Assembly (NCBI RefSeq): GCF_030287445.1
Contig: NZ_JASVWB010000002.1
Coordinates: 2,418,001 to 2,482,000 of the forward strand
Reading direction: 5' to 3'
DNA length: 64,000 bases
From: Streptomyces sp. ALI-76-A
GTDB taxonomy: Bacteria > Actinomycetota > Actinomycetes > Streptomycetales > Streptomycetaceae
Shown here: piece after piece, positions 52,256 to 61,036 of the stretch
How positions within the stretch are numbered: the stretch's first letter is position 1
Layout of the letters: each line of letters opens with the position of its first letter
Program-made: the position numbers and the translations under genes
Notes under the pieces: model-generated
The model's input: only the letters and a program-made list of their open reading frames with translations
Told to the model about the DNA's origin: nothing
The model's database searches: none

Positions 52256-54259
52256 TCAGCGGCGGGCGTGCGGCGCCCAGCCGTCCGTGCCCCTCAGGTA
52301 GTTCGCGACGGTGTACGCCCGCGCGTCGGCGTCGCTCAGCTGCGGCCGGTCCGCGGTCACCGCCGCTCCCGGTCCGGTGTTGCGGTACTCGGCCAGCCGG
52401 GCGTCCTTCCACGAGAACCCGCCCATGTCGGTCCACGGCGAGGACTTGATCGCGGCGGGCAGCTCGGTGTCGCGGATCAGCACCTGGGCCACCGCCTGCG
52501 GTTCACCGCCCGGGTGCCAGGGCCTTCCGAGGTGGAAGGATCCGGCGGGCGCGTCGCTCACGATCCTCGACCGGGTGATCAGGAACCCGTACGGGTTGCC
52601 CGTCCAGGTCGACGCGGCCGTGATGTAGCCGTTGTTGGTGGCGGACCCCCGGCTGAGCGCCCTGATGACGGACCGCTCGATGACGGTGGTCGCGCGTCCG
52701 TACACGAAGTCGACATCGCCCTCGACGTACGAGTCGCGGACGTAGACCCGGCTGATGACGTCCAGCTTGGGGCTGTCGGTCATCAGGGTGTCCTGGTTGC
52801 CCAGGAAGGCGGTGTCCTCGAAGACGATCCGGTCGCCGGTCGTCTTCATCGCCAGGGCCTGCTCAGCGCTCAGCTCGACCGCGGCCTCGTCGAAGTCGTT
52901 GCTGAAGGTGAGGTTGCGGGCGGTGACGTCGTTCGCGGCGATCCGTACGGTCGCGCTCCCGGTGGAACCCCCGTAGGCGGCGGGCGTGTCGTAGACGATG
53001 ACGGTGTCCGAGCGGTCCTGTCCAGTCCCCTGCAACAGGATGTTCGGCTTGGTCGCCGGGATGAGGACCTTCGCCCGGTACGTGCCCGGCGCGACGGCGA
53101 TGGTGACCGGCTCGGCGTTGCCGTCGGGCACGGCGTCCACCGCGGCCTGCACGGTCGGGTAGTCGGCCGGCACGTGCAGCGTCACCGGGTCGCCGATCCG
53201 CCGCTGCGGGCCGGAGTGGCGCTCGACCAGCGCCGGCACGGCGGCGGCCGGGTCGAGCCGGTAGTCGTAGAAGTCACGCGGGTCGAACGCGGCACCCCAC
53301 TCGTCGTGCCGGCCCGTGGTGTTCCTCAGGATCGAGCCGCGCTCGACCAACTCGGCGGTGGCGTCGGCCTGGTAGGGGTGCTGGACGTCGCGGTAGTAGC
53401 TGTTCTCGATGACCATCCTGGTCCGGCCGCGCGACCAGTTGCCGTACGTCCACACGGGGTCGCCGGGATCCGCCTGCGCCGTCAGGTAGTTGTTGTACAG
53501 GTGGGCGTGGGCGGCGTTGTCCACGGAGGGATTGCGCTGCTTGGTGTTCGCGAACCAGTTGTGGTCGATGGTGATCTGCGTCGTGACGTTGGTGGTCCAG
53601 CCCAGGCCGAACGTCTTGTTGTTGTTCTCGAACCGGTTGTAGGAGACGGTCACGTAGTCGCTGTCCTTGCGGACGTCCAGTTGCCCGTCGCACAGGTTCG
53701 AGAAGCGGTTGTGGTCGACCCACACGTGGTGGACGGTGTCCATCTGGATGCCGTCGAAGTCGGTGTCCTTGCAGTCCCAGTTGCCCTCGACCGCCGAGTC
53801 CCGGATCGTCAGGTTGCGGATGATCACGTTGTGCGTGCCGGGGTCGAGGTGCAGTTCGCCGTGGACGATCTCGCCGGTGTCACCGACCCCGATGATCGTC
53901 TTGTCCGAGGCCACGACGATGTCCGCGCCGAAGGGCTCGACGGCTATCGTCCCCGCCACCCGGATGACGTACGGCTCCTCGGCCGCCGCGTACCGCGCCA
54001 GCGCGGCCTGGTCGGTGACCGTCACGACCTTGCCGCCCGCGCCGCCGGTGGTGCCCCCGGCGAGGGAGGCGAAACCGTGCGGCCGGTCGGTCCAGCGGTC
54101 CACGGCTCCCGGAGGGCTCGCGGCGGCGGTCTCCCCGGTCGCGGAGGCGTCGGCCTCCCCGGCCGCGCCGAGGCCCAGCGCGGCCACGAGGCCGAGGACG
54201 GCGGCCGTGACCCTGCCGTGCCCCGGTCTCGACAAGCGCTTGCTACGGAGGTGCGTCAT
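52256..54259 (-). CDS. Bifunctional pectate lyase-pectinesterase (PL1-CE8 fusion)
   Basis: This 667-residue secreted protein combines two pectin enzymes. After the signal peptide, about residues 60-370 are PL1 (TDFDGIQMDTVHHVWVDHNR, FANTKQRNPSVDNAAHAHLY). About residues 385-660 are CE8 (VAPGTYRAKVLIPATKPNIL, FLGNQDTLMTDS, EGDVDFVYGRATTVIERSV, FHLGRPWHPGGE). In the PL1 half the first catalytic Arg of QRNP is present, but the downstream RxR of other PL1 proteins here is replaced by SxD, marking a different subgroup. No stop or frameshift separates the halves. ATG 54259 has GGGAG upstream. Confidence 0.92.
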   Translation of the reverse strand: MTHLRSKRLSRPGHGRVTAAVLGLVAALGLGAAGEADASATGETAAASPPGAVDRWTDRPHGFASLAGGTTGGAGGKVVTVTDQAALARYAAAEEPYVIRVAGTIAVEPFGADIVVASDKTIIGVGDTGEIVHGELHLDPGTHNVIIRNLTIRDSAVEGNWDCKDTDFDGIQMDTVHHVWVDHNRFSNLCDGQLDVRKDSDYVTVSYNRFENNNKTFGLGWTTNVTTQITIDHNWFANTKQRNPSVDNAAHAHLYNNYLTAQADPGDPVWTYGNWSRGRTRMVIENSYYRDVQHPYQADATAELVERGSILRNTTGRHDEWGAAFDPRDFYDYRLDPAAAVPALVERHSGPQRRIGDPVTLHVPADYPTVQAAVDAVPDGNAEPVTIAVAPGTYRAKVLIPATKPNILLQGTGQDRSDTVIVYDTPAAYGGSTGSATVRIAANDVTARNLTFSNDFDEAAVELSAEQALAMKTTGDRIVFEDTAFLGNQDTLMTDSPKLDVISRVYVRDSYVEGDVDFVYGRATTVIERSVIRALSRGSATNNGYITAASTWTGNPYGFLITRSRIVSDAPAGSFHLGRPWHPGGEPQAVAQVLIRDTELPAAIKSSPWTDMGGFSWKDARLAEYRNTGPGAAVTADRPQLSDADARAYTVANYLRGTDGWAPHARR
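54233..54242. promoter_or_regulatory. CAAGCGCTTG palindrome in the first codons of the PL1-CE8 gene
   Basis: This perfect 10-bp palindrome shares the AAGCGCTT core of the operator at 60984-60999. It overlaps codons 6-9 of the fusion gene. A LacI-type roadblock site is possible, but chance is not excluded. Confidence 0.25.
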
Positions 54260-54308
54260 TGCGGCTCCCAACAGGCGTTCCAACGGGCGTTTCAGCGTGC
54301 CGAACCGC

Positions 54309-55817
54309 TCACAGAGCGGTGATCCGGAATGTCTCGAAAGTCGCCGCACCTGCGTGTCCCGGTCCGGTGGGCGCGACGGCGAACAGGCCGAGCAGGGCGC
54401 CGACCCAGCGCCAGGGGGTGGCGGCGAAGACGGGGCCGGAGGGACGCGGGCCGTCGCCGACGTCGTAGAAGAAGCGGCAGCGCGCTCCCGCGCCGATCTC
54501 GATGCGGAGCCTGGCCCGTCCCCCGGGCGCGGGGCGCGGATGGTCGGCGTCCCGCTCCCGCTCGGCGACCGTCTCGGCGAACCGGTGCACGAGGTGGACC
54601 GTGCCGTCGCTCCCCCGCTGGAGTCCGATCCAGCTGAAGGCGTCCCCGAGGACGGCCAGTCCGGCCCGCGCCCCGGGATCCTCCCCGTGCAGCGTCAACT
54701 CCACCTCGACGGCGGACGGGGTGCCCGGCAGCCGCTGGGTGAGGACGTTCGGCAGCCTGCGCGGGTCGTGCGCGTCGGCCGAGCGGACGCAGGACAGCCG
54801 CAGTCCGTCGCCGGAGTGCTGGGTGGCCCAGCCGTCCTGCGGGTTGGCCGTCCACTGCCACTGACGCCCGAAGCGTCCGCCGGGGAAGTCGTCGTCGGTG
54901 GCGGGCGCGGCGGCCGGTTGCGGCGGCAGGCCGGGCCTGCGGTGCACGGTCACGGGCGCGCCGTCGTCACCGAGCACCGGCCAGCCGTCCGCGCCCCAGC
55001 GCATCGGCTGGAGGTGCACGACCCGGCCGTAGGCGCCGCGCTGCTGGAAGTGCAGGAACCAGTCCTCGCCGGACGGGGTGCGCACCCAGCCGCCCTGGTG
55101 CGGCCCGTTGACCTCGGTGTCCTTCTGCTCCAGGACGACCTTCTCCTCGTACGGCCCGAAGAAGCCGCGCGAGCGGAAGGCGCCCTGCCAGCCGGTCTCC
55201 ACTCCCCCGGCGGGGGCGAATATCCAGAACCAGCCGTCGTGCCGGTAGAGCTTGGGGCCCTCCAGGGTGAACCAGCCGGGGATGCGGTCACCGTCGACGA
55301 TCACCTTGCCCTCGTCGAGGAGGGAGGTGCCGTCGGGGTGCATCCGGTGGCCGGTGAGGCGGTTCTTGATGCCGGAGCGGGACTTGGCCCAGGCGTGCAC
55401 GAGGTACGCCTCGCCGGTCTCCTCGTCCCACAGGGGGCAGGCGTCGATCAGGCCCTTGCCCTCCTTGAGCAGGTGCGGTCGGGTCCAGGGGCCCCTGATC
55501 TCGGGCGCGTTGATCTGGAACACGCCCTGGTCGGGATCGCCCCAGAAGATCCAGAAGCGGTCGTCGTGGTGCCGCAGGGACGGGGCCCAGACCCCGCAGT
55601 CGTGCCGTGGCGTCCTGAACTCGCCCGCCGGTTCCAGGCGTTCGAGAGCGTGGCCGACGAGCGTCCAGCTGACCAGGTCGCGGGAGTGCAGCAGCGGCAG
55701 GCCGGGGGCGCGGCCGAAGCTGGAGGCGGTGAGGTAGAAGTCGTCGCCGACGCGGACCACGTCCGGGTCGGACCAGTCGGCGTTCAGGACGGGGTTCGTG
55801 TACGTCTCGGCGGTCAC
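54309..55817 (-). CDS. GH43 family glycosidase with C-terminal beta-sandwich
   Basis: This 502-residue enzyme is a GH43 beta-xylosidase/arabinofuranosidase-type protein without a signal peptide, so it should act in the cytoplasm on imported oligomers. The propeller domain has NPVLNADWSDPDVVRVGDDF (catalytic base region), CGVWAPSLRHHDDRFWIFWG and GWFTLEGPKLYRHDGWFWIF (acid region). The C-terminal half (about 320-500) is a GH43 C2-type beta-sandwich. The GTG 55817 overlaps the upstream stop (GTGA). It is the last gene of a six-gene, start-stop-coupled operon. Confidence 0.9.
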   Translation of the reverse strand: MTAETYTNPVLNADWSDPDVVRVGDDFYLTASSFGRAPGLPLLHSRDLVSWTLVGHALERLEPAGEFRTPRHDCGVWAPSLRHHDDRFWIFWGDPDQGVFQINAPEIRGPWTRPHLLKEGKGLIDACPLWDEETGEAYLVHAWAKSRSGIKNRLTGHRMHPDGTSLLDEGKVIVDGDRIPGWFTLEGPKLYRHDGWFWIFAPAGGVETGWQGAFRSRGFFGPYEEKVVLEQKDTEVNGPHQGGWVRTPSGEDWFLHFQQRGAYGRVVHLQPMRWGADGWPVLGDDGAPVTVHRRPGLPPQPAAAPATDDDFPGGRFGRQWQWTANPQDGWATQHSGDGLRLSCVRSADAHDPRRLPNVLTQRLPGTPSAVEVELTLHGEDPGARAGLAVLGDAFSWIGLQRGSDGTVHLVHRFAETVAERERDADHPRPAPGGRARLRIEIGAGARCRFFYDVGDGPRPSGPVFAATPWRWVGALLGLFAVAPTGPGHAGAATFETFRITAL

Positions 55818-56662
55818 GGGCTCACCGCCTTCCGGATGAGGGCGGCTGCCCCGTCACGGTCGAGGCGGCCGTCGGCGACCACCGTGACGATCCGCCGTAC
55901 GACGGTGTCGCCCGGCGCGACCGTCAGCCGCTCGTCGTACGCCAGGGACGAGCCGACGCCGGGGTACTCCGTGGTGCGCACGAACCAGGGGTCGCGGCGG
56001 GTCCGCTCGGTGGCGCCGGCGAAGACCAGGGTCCAGGTGGCGCCGGCCAGGGCGAGCCAGTCGGCGCGGGCGCCGTGGATCCGGGCCTCGCCCTCGGTGC
56101 CCGCGGTGAACACGTCCGGGGGTCCGTCCTCCTTGCGGGCGCGCCAGAAGAAGCCGCCGTAGGCCGCGCCGGGCCGCCCGTTGGTGGCGGGGCTGCCGAT
56201 CGACAGCGGGCCGGCGGTGATGTTGGTGAGGGAGAAGGTGAAGTCCAGCGCCCAGGCGGTGTCGGTGAGTTCGGTGGCCGCGACGGTACGGCGCTCGCGC
56301 AGCAGCTCGGCTCCGGCGGCCACCCACCGCAGCTCCTCCACGAAGCCGTCGGGGTCGCTCAGCTGGAACGCGGCGTGGCGCTGGGCGCCGTGGTTGTCGA
56401 GCTCGGTCGGGCCCTGGTCGCGGACGTAGGTACGCCCGCCCCAGAAGTTGAACCCCTCGACGTCGGGAACGGCGACACCGACGCCGAGGTGGTGGAGGTG
56501 GTCGGCGGGGCTGAGTTCGGTGACCGCCGTGCCGGCCAGGGTGGTGACGGGATGGAGATACGGGCGCGGGGAGAGCCGGCCGGGCAGCTCGGGCCGGGTG
56601 ACGTACCGGCCGACCGGACGGCCCGCCACGCGCAGCACCGGCGTGTCGTGGGGCGTCTTCAC
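55814..56662 (-). CDS. DUF6807 (PmoA-like) family protein
   Basis: This 282-residue protein belongs to the DUF6807/PmoA family, found beside oxidoreductases and glycosidases in plant-polysaccharide loci. It shows RPYLHPVTTLAGTAVTELSP, DHLHHLGVGVAVPDVEGFNF and GPLSIGSPATNGRPGAAYGG. The DHLHHLG histidine cluster is conserved. There is no signal peptide. Activity is not established from sequence. It starts at GTG 56662, overlapping the end of the Gfo/Idh/MocA gene, and ends overlapping GH43. The family name is from memory of its motifs. Confidence 0.75.
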   Translation of the reverse strand: MKTPHDTPVLRVAGRPVGRYVTRPELPGRLSPRPYLHPVTTLAGTAVTELSPADHLHHLGVGVAVPDVEGFNFWGGRTYVRDQGPTELDNHGAQRHAAFQLSDPDGFVEELRWVAAGAELLRERRTVAATELTDTAWALDFTFSLTNITAGPLSIGSPATNGRPGAAYGGFFWRARKEDGPPDVFTAGTEGEARIHGARADWLALAGATWTLVFAGATERTRRDPWFVRTTEYPGVGSSLAYDERLTVAPGDTVVRRIVTVVADGRLDRDGAAALIRKAVSP

Positions 56663-57810
56663 GTGCTCACCTCTTTCGGTAGGGCCCAGGAGGCGCCCAG
56701 CTCGGAGTAGAGGGCGAGGTTGTCGGCGGCGGCCGCGACGAGTCCGTCGATGCCGGGGACGACCCGGCGCCGCTCGCCGGGAAGCAGACGCCAGGCGCCC
56801 TCGGGCAGCGGGGCCGGGTCGGGGGCCCGGCGGATCGCCTCGACGACCTTCATGAAGGAGCCCGTCGCGTCCGGCGGGACCAGCAGTTCGACGCCGTCGG
56901 CGAGGTGCTCGACGAGGTTCTCCAGCAGGTCGGTACGGCCGTGGTCGGACTCCTCGGGACCGTGGCCGGCGCGCTGGAGCAGGACGCGGTCCTGCTTGTA
57001 CCAGAAGGTGATCCGCCCGCGGTCGCCGTGCACGACGACGTACGGCTCGTCGGGGTCCTCGGCGCACAGGGTCGCCGCGACGGTCACCGGCAGGCCCTGG
57101 GCGGTGGTCACCCGGACGCACGAGGTGTCGTCGGACTCGATGTCGTTGGCGCGCAGCAGCTCGGTCTCGATCGCGGTGACGTCCTCGGCGCGCGGGGCGC
57201 CGGCCAGCGCGAGGGCGGTGGCGACGGCGTGCGCGAGCGGGTTGGTCAGCACCCCGTCGATCACGTCGGCACCGTTCAGGCGGCGCCTGCCCGCCCAGGG
57301 CGCGCGCCGGTAGTACGCCTCGGGCCGGGCCCAGGCGCCGGCCCCGCCGAACCCGGCGATCTCGCCGATCGCGCCCTCGGCGATCATCCGGCGGATCACG
57401 GGCACCGCGTGCGAGCCCAGCGACTGGAACCCGATCTGGCAGGCGACCCGGGCGGCGGCGACCCCGTCGGCCATCCGGCGGAACTCGGCGTAGGAAGGGG
57501 CGGGCGGCTTCTCCAGGAGAAGGTGCACGCCCTTGTCCGCGGCCGTCAGCGCCAGGTCGGTGTGGGTGGGGATCGGGGTGCAGATCACCGCCACCCGGGC
57601 TCCGGTGGAGTCGAGCAGGGCGCCGAAGTCGGCGGACTGCTCGGGCGTGCCGAGACCCTCGGGGATCTCGTCCCGGGTCAGCGGGGTGAGTTCGCAGATC
57701 CCGGCCAGGCGCACGATGCCCTTGTCCTGGAGCCGGCGGATGTTGTCCAGGTGCCAGCGGCCGTGGCCGCGCGCGCCCGCCAGGACGACGGGTACGTTCA
57801 TCTCCGTCAC
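56659..57810 (-). CDS. Gfo/Idh/MocA family oxidoreductase
   Basis: This NAD(P)-dependent sugar oxidoreductase of 383 residues has the dinucleotide loop VVLAGARGHGRWHLDN, the EKP motif in LLLEKPPAPSYAEF and the GADVIDGVLTNPLAHAV segment. The substrate is unknown; a pectin-derived sugar or sugar acid is likely. GTG 57810 is preferred over the internal ATG 57801 because it overlaps the PL1 stop (GTGA) and has GGGAGGATTCC upstream. It forms a pair with DUF6807, a common association. Confidence 0.87.
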   Translation of the reverse strand: MTEMNVPVVLAGARGHGRWHLDNIRRLQDKGIVRLAGICELTPLTRDEIPEGLGTPEQSADFGALLDSTGARVAVICTPIPTHTDLALTAADKGVHLLLEKPPAPSYAEFRRMADGVAAARVACQIGFQSLGSHAVPVIRRMIAEGAIGEIAGFGGAGAWARPEAYYRRAPWAGRRRLNGADVIDGVLTNPLAHAVATALALAGAPRAEDVTAIETELLRANDIESDDTSCVRVTTAQGLPVTVAATLCAEDPDEPYVVVHGDRGRITFWYKQDRVLLQRAGHGPEESDHGRTDLLENLVEHLADGVELLVPPDATGSFMKVVEAIRRAPDPAPLPEGAWRLLPGERRRVVPGIDGLVAAAADNLALYSELGASWALPKEVST

Positions 57811-59108
57811 GGAATCCTCCCTGCGCCCGCGCCGCGTGCCACCTCTCGGTCGGCCGTGGCGGCGCTGTCGATCTTCGTGTGCAGGGTGGGTACCCAGCCG
57901 ACGTCGGCCGTGAGGTCGCGCTCGCTGCCCGAGTTGTAGGCGTTGTGGATCGTGAGCAGGTCGACCGGGTAGCCGTTGAAGACGTTGCCGCTCGTGTGCA
58001 GGGCGGTGCCGTTCCAGCTCTTGACCAGGTCGGCGGCCTCGATGTGGCCGGGGACGTGGAAGGCGTTGTTCTCGGCGCGGATCCCCGATTCGGTGGACAC
58101 CCCGATGGAGTAGCGGTGGTCGTGGGCGTCCTCGGGGACGACGTACCGGTTGTTGTAGAGGTGCACCTGGCCGAAGCGGACGCGCGGGGCGCGCTGGACG
58201 ACGGACTCGAACTCGTTGTGGTGCAGGGTGACCCGGAGCTTGCCGCGGTCGCCGGTGGCCGAGTCGCTGTTGCCGATCAGCATCGCCTTGTCGTGGTCGG
58301 CGAACCGGCTCCAGGAGACGGTGATCAGGTCCGAGCCGTTGGTGATGTCCAGCAGCCCGTCGTGGCGCAGGTAGTTGCGGCCGAAGTAGGTGGGTTCCTC
58401 CTCGTCCGGGTGGCCCTTGTCGGAGGCCGTGACGTGGTCGATCCAGACGTGGGTGGCACCGCGCAGCCACAGGGTGTCGTACGCCGTCTTCCAGTCGCCG
58501 AGGCCGCCGCTGTTGGGCTGCCAGACGGGGAAGCAGTCGTAGGCGTCGCGGAGTTCGAGGTTGCGGATGATCACGTTGTCCGCGTTGTTCACTTCGAGGC
58601 CGGCGCCCTTGAGGACCGCCTTGGAGCCGAGGCCGACGATGGTGGTGTTGGATCCGACGGGCAGGACGACCCGCTCGGCCTGCCTGGCGGCGGAGGCCTG
58701 GCGAGCTTCCTCCTGCGGGCCGCTGGGCTTGGCCGAACCCCAGGTGCGGGGGTCGTAGGCGGCCAGGTACTTCTTCAGGCTGTAGCCGCCGGTGGCGTAG
58801 TCGGCGCAGTCCAGGCGGTCGCCGTCGTCGTCGGTGTTGGCGTCGACGGTCCCGGCGATCTTGATGATCTTCGGGGTGTCGCTGCCGCCGTCGAGGGCCC
58901 GGACCAGGCCGGCGCGGTCGGTGACCGTGTACACGTGGGCGTCGTCGGCCGCCGCGCCTCCGGTGGTGCCGGAGCCGTACGCCGCCCAGCCGTCGTTCGC
59001 GGGCAGCGTGTCGCGGGCGATGTCCCGGGTCCCGGCGCCCGCGGGCGTGCCCAGGACGGCCAACAGGCCGACGGCCGCCGTGAGTTGCAGGGCTCTCCTG
59101 CTCATCAT
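57807..59108 (-). CDS. Pectate lyase, family PL1 (third)
   Basis: This 433-residue secreted lyase has signal peptide LQLTAAVGLLAVLGTPAGAG. It includes VWIDHVTASDKGHPDEEEPT, DHDKAMLIGNSDSATGDRG and HHNEFESVVQRAPRVRFGQV with the catalytic Arg. It is a paralogue of the PL1 protein at 48548 (same ANDGW opening and GAGAGR ending). ATG 59108 overlaps the permease stop (ATGA); the adjacent ATG 59105 is the alternative. A secreted lyase embedded in a transporter operon links digestion to uptake. Confidence 0.93.
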   Translation of the reverse strand: MMSRRALQLTAAVGLLAVLGTPAGAGTRDIARDTLPANDGWAAYGSGTTGGAAADDAHVYTVTDRAGLVRALDGGSDTPKIIKIAGTVDANTDDDGDRLDCADYATGGYSLKKYLAAYDPRTWGSAKPSGPQEEARQASAARQAERVVLPVGSNTTIVGLGSKAVLKGAGLEVNNADNVIIRNLELRDAYDCFPVWQPNSGGLGDWKTAYDTLWLRGATHVWIDHVTASDKGHPDEEEPTYFGRNYLRHDGLLDITNGSDLITVSWSRFADHDKAMLIGNSDSATGDRGKLRVTLHHNEFESVVQRAPRVRFGQVHLYNNRYVVPEDAHDHRYSIGVSTESGIRAENNAFHVPGHIEAADLVKSWNGTALHTSGNVFNGYPVDLLTIHNAYNSGSERDLTADVGWVPTLHTKIDSAATADREVARGAGAGRIP

Positions 59109-60001
59109 CCCTTCACCGCCCCCGCGCTGAAGCCCGTGATCAGCCACTTCTGGATGAAGGCGAACACCACCACGACGGGTACGGCCGCGATGATGCCGCC
59201 GGCCGCGAGTGCGCCGAGGTCGACGCTGTCCGCGCTCATCAGGGTGTTGAGGCCGACCGGGATGGTCTGCTTGCTCTGGTTGTTCAGGAACATCAGGGCG
59301 AACAGGAAGTGGTTCCAGGAGTGCACGAAGGCGAAGGAGCCGACGGCGATGAGGCCGGGCCGCAGCAGCGGCAGGACCACGATCCGGAAGGCGGTCATCC
59401 GATTGCAGCCGTCGACCCAGGCCGCCTCCTCCAGCGAGTACGGCACGTTCTTGATGAAGTTGCTGATCAGGATCATCGACAGGGGGAGCTGGAAGACGGT
59501 CTCCGCGATGATGACACTGGTCAGCGAGTTGATCATCTGGAGTTCGGCGAAGATCTCGAACAGCGGCACCAGGAGCAGCGCGCCCGGCACGAACTGGGAG
59601 CACAGCAGGGCCAGCATGAAGGCCTGCTTGATCTTGAAATCGAACCGGGCGAGGGCGTAGCCGCCGGCCAGCGCGACCAGGGTCGTCATCAGCAGCGTGG
59701 CGACGCCGACGAGCAGGCTGTTCTGGAAGTAGGTCGCGAAGCTGCGCTCCGTCCACACCTTCTCGAAGTGGTCGAAGGTCATCGGCCAGGGCACGAGCGA
59801 GGTCGAGCCCGCCGGGCGCAGCGCGAAGAGCAGGATCCAGTAGAACGGGATCAGGGTGAAGACGAGGTAGATCCCGAGGGGCAGCCAGATCTGCCAGCGG
59901 GGGACCTCGTCCCAGTTGCGGCCGGCCTTGAGCGGGCGCGGGGGGTCGGCGATCACCCGCGCGGGAGCGGGGGCCGCCGGGGTGGCCTCCTTGGTGATCA
60001 C
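59105..60001 (-). CDS. Carbohydrate ABC transporter permease (MalG-like)
   Basis: This 298-residue inner-membrane subunit has six predicted helices and a long N-terminal tail. The EAA loop is VPYSLEEAAWVDGCNRMTAF, and ALLCSQFVPGALLLVPLFEI is typical of CUT1 permeases. The C-terminal QKWLITGFSAGAVKG is the usual MalG ending. The GTG 60001 overlaps the stop of the first permease. No ATPase gene is nearby; Streptomyces sugar importers commonly share the MsiK ATPase (known), which probably applies here. Confidence 0.93.
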   Translation of the reverse strand: MITKEATPAAPAPARVIADPPRPLKAGRNWDEVPRWQIWLPLGIYLVFTLIPFYWILLFALRPAGSTSLVPWPMTFDHFEKVWTERSFATYFQNSLLVGVATLLMTTLVALAGGYALARFDFKIKQAFMLALLCSQFVPGALLLVPLFEIFAELQMINSLTSVIIAETVFQLPLSMILISNFIKNVPYSLEEAAWVDGCNRMTAFRIVVLPLLRPGLIAVGSFAFVHSWNHFLFALMFLNNQSKQTIPVGLNTLMSADSVDLGALAAGGIIAAVPVVVVFAFIQKWLITGFSAGAVKG

Positions 60002-60933
60002 TTGTCCCCACCTCCGAACTTGCTCAGGCGCAGATAGACCATCGAGCAGAAGAGCAGAATCACGAACGCCACCGTGGTCAGGGCGGACGCGTAGCCGAAG
60101 TTGTGCGCGTCGACGCTGGTGTTGGCGATGTAGAGCGGGAGCGTCGTCGTCTCGCCGGCCGGTCCGCCGCCGGTGAGGGTGTAGAGCAGGTCGACGTTGT
60201 TGAACTCCCACACCGCGCGCAGCAGCGTGGACAGGATGATCGCGTCTTTCAGGTGCGGCAGGGTGATGTGCCAGAACTGCTTGATCCGGCTCGCCCCGTC
60301 GACCTCGGCGGCCTCGTACAGGTCCTTGGAGACCGACTGGAGGTCGGCGAGGATGAGGATCGCGAAGAAGGGGACACCGCGCCACAGGTCGGCGACGATC
60401 GCCGCCGGGAACACGGTCGAGGTGTCCGACAGCCAGCTGGTGCCGTAGCTGCCGATGCCCATGTCCGCGAGGTAGCGGGTGATGCCGGTCTGGGAGTTGT
60501 AGAGCAGCACCCAGATCGCGGAGGTCAGCACACCGGAGACGGCCCACGGGGAGAAGACCAGCGCGCGGCCCAGGCCCCGGCCGACGAAGGTCTGGTTGAC
60601 GATGAGCGCCAGCGCCAGACCGAACAGCAGCTGGAGCCCGACCTCGACGAACACCCACTTGGCGCTGAAGGTCAGCGTGTCCCAGAACACCGGGTCGTCG
60701 GTGAAGGCGTGGACGAAGTTGTCGAAGCCCGCGTAGCCGTTCCGCCACGGTTTGGTCGGGTTGTAGTTCTGCAGGCTGTAGTAGAAGACGCTGATCACCG
60801 GGTAGGCGATGAACCCCAGCATGAGCAGGGCCGCCGGGGCGATCAGCAGATACGGCAGCTTGCGCGGTGTGGCGGAGGCACGGCGCCGCCGGGGTGGCGC
60901 GGGCGGTTTCGCCACGGCTGCGGCTTGGGCCAT
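59998..60933 (-). CDS. Carbohydrate ABC transporter permease (MalF-like)
   Basis: This 311-residue permease of the CUT1 sugar importer class is the first gene of the six-gene operon. A basic N terminus (KPPAPPRRRRASATPRKLPY) precedes the first helix. The EAA loop is VSKDLYEAAEVDGASRIKQF, and YSLQNYNPTKPW follows helix 1. The ATG is 51 bp downstream of a LacI-type palindrome. It presumably works with the binding protein at 50835. Confidence 0.93.
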   Translation of the reverse strand: MAQAAAVAKPPAPPRRRRASATPRKLPYLLIAPAALLMLGFIAYPVISVFYYSLQNYNPTKPWRNGYAGFDNFVHAFTDDPVFWDTLTFSAKWVFVEVGLQLLFGLALALIVNQTFVGRGLGRALVFSPWAVSGVLTSAIWVLLYNSQTGITRYLADMGIGSYGTSWLSDTSTVFPAAIVADLWRGVPFFAILILADLQSVSKDLYEAAEVDGASRIKQFWHITLPHLKDAIILSTLLRAVWEFNNVDLLYTLTGGGPAGETTTLPLYIANTSVDAHNFGYASALTTVAFVILLFCSMVYLRLSKFGGGDK

Positions 60934-60983
60934 GACAGTTCTCCGTTCTCGTACGTCGGGCGTGCGTCGTGCATGCGTCGTGC

Positions 60984-60999
60984 GGGAAGCGCTTTCTCC
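60984..60999 (-). promoter_or_regulatory. LacI-type operator upstream of the pectin permease operon
   Basis: GGGAAGCGCTTTCTCC on the + strand contains the AAGCGCTT palindrome typical of LacI/GalR repressor operators. It lies 51 bp upstream of the permease start. It also matches, at 14 of 16 bases, the reverse-strand site at 17018-17033. No LacI gene is in the window, so the repressor would be encoded elsewhere. Confidence 0.55.
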
Positions 61000-61036
61000 C
61001 CGGACAGGGGTGTGCGAGGTCGTGGGTGGCGGCGGT

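Noticed and set aside
54233..54242. A downstream start for the PL1-CE8 gene so that the palindrome would be upstream
   Set aside because: No alternative start codon precedes the signal peptide, and ATG 54259 has a good ribosome site.
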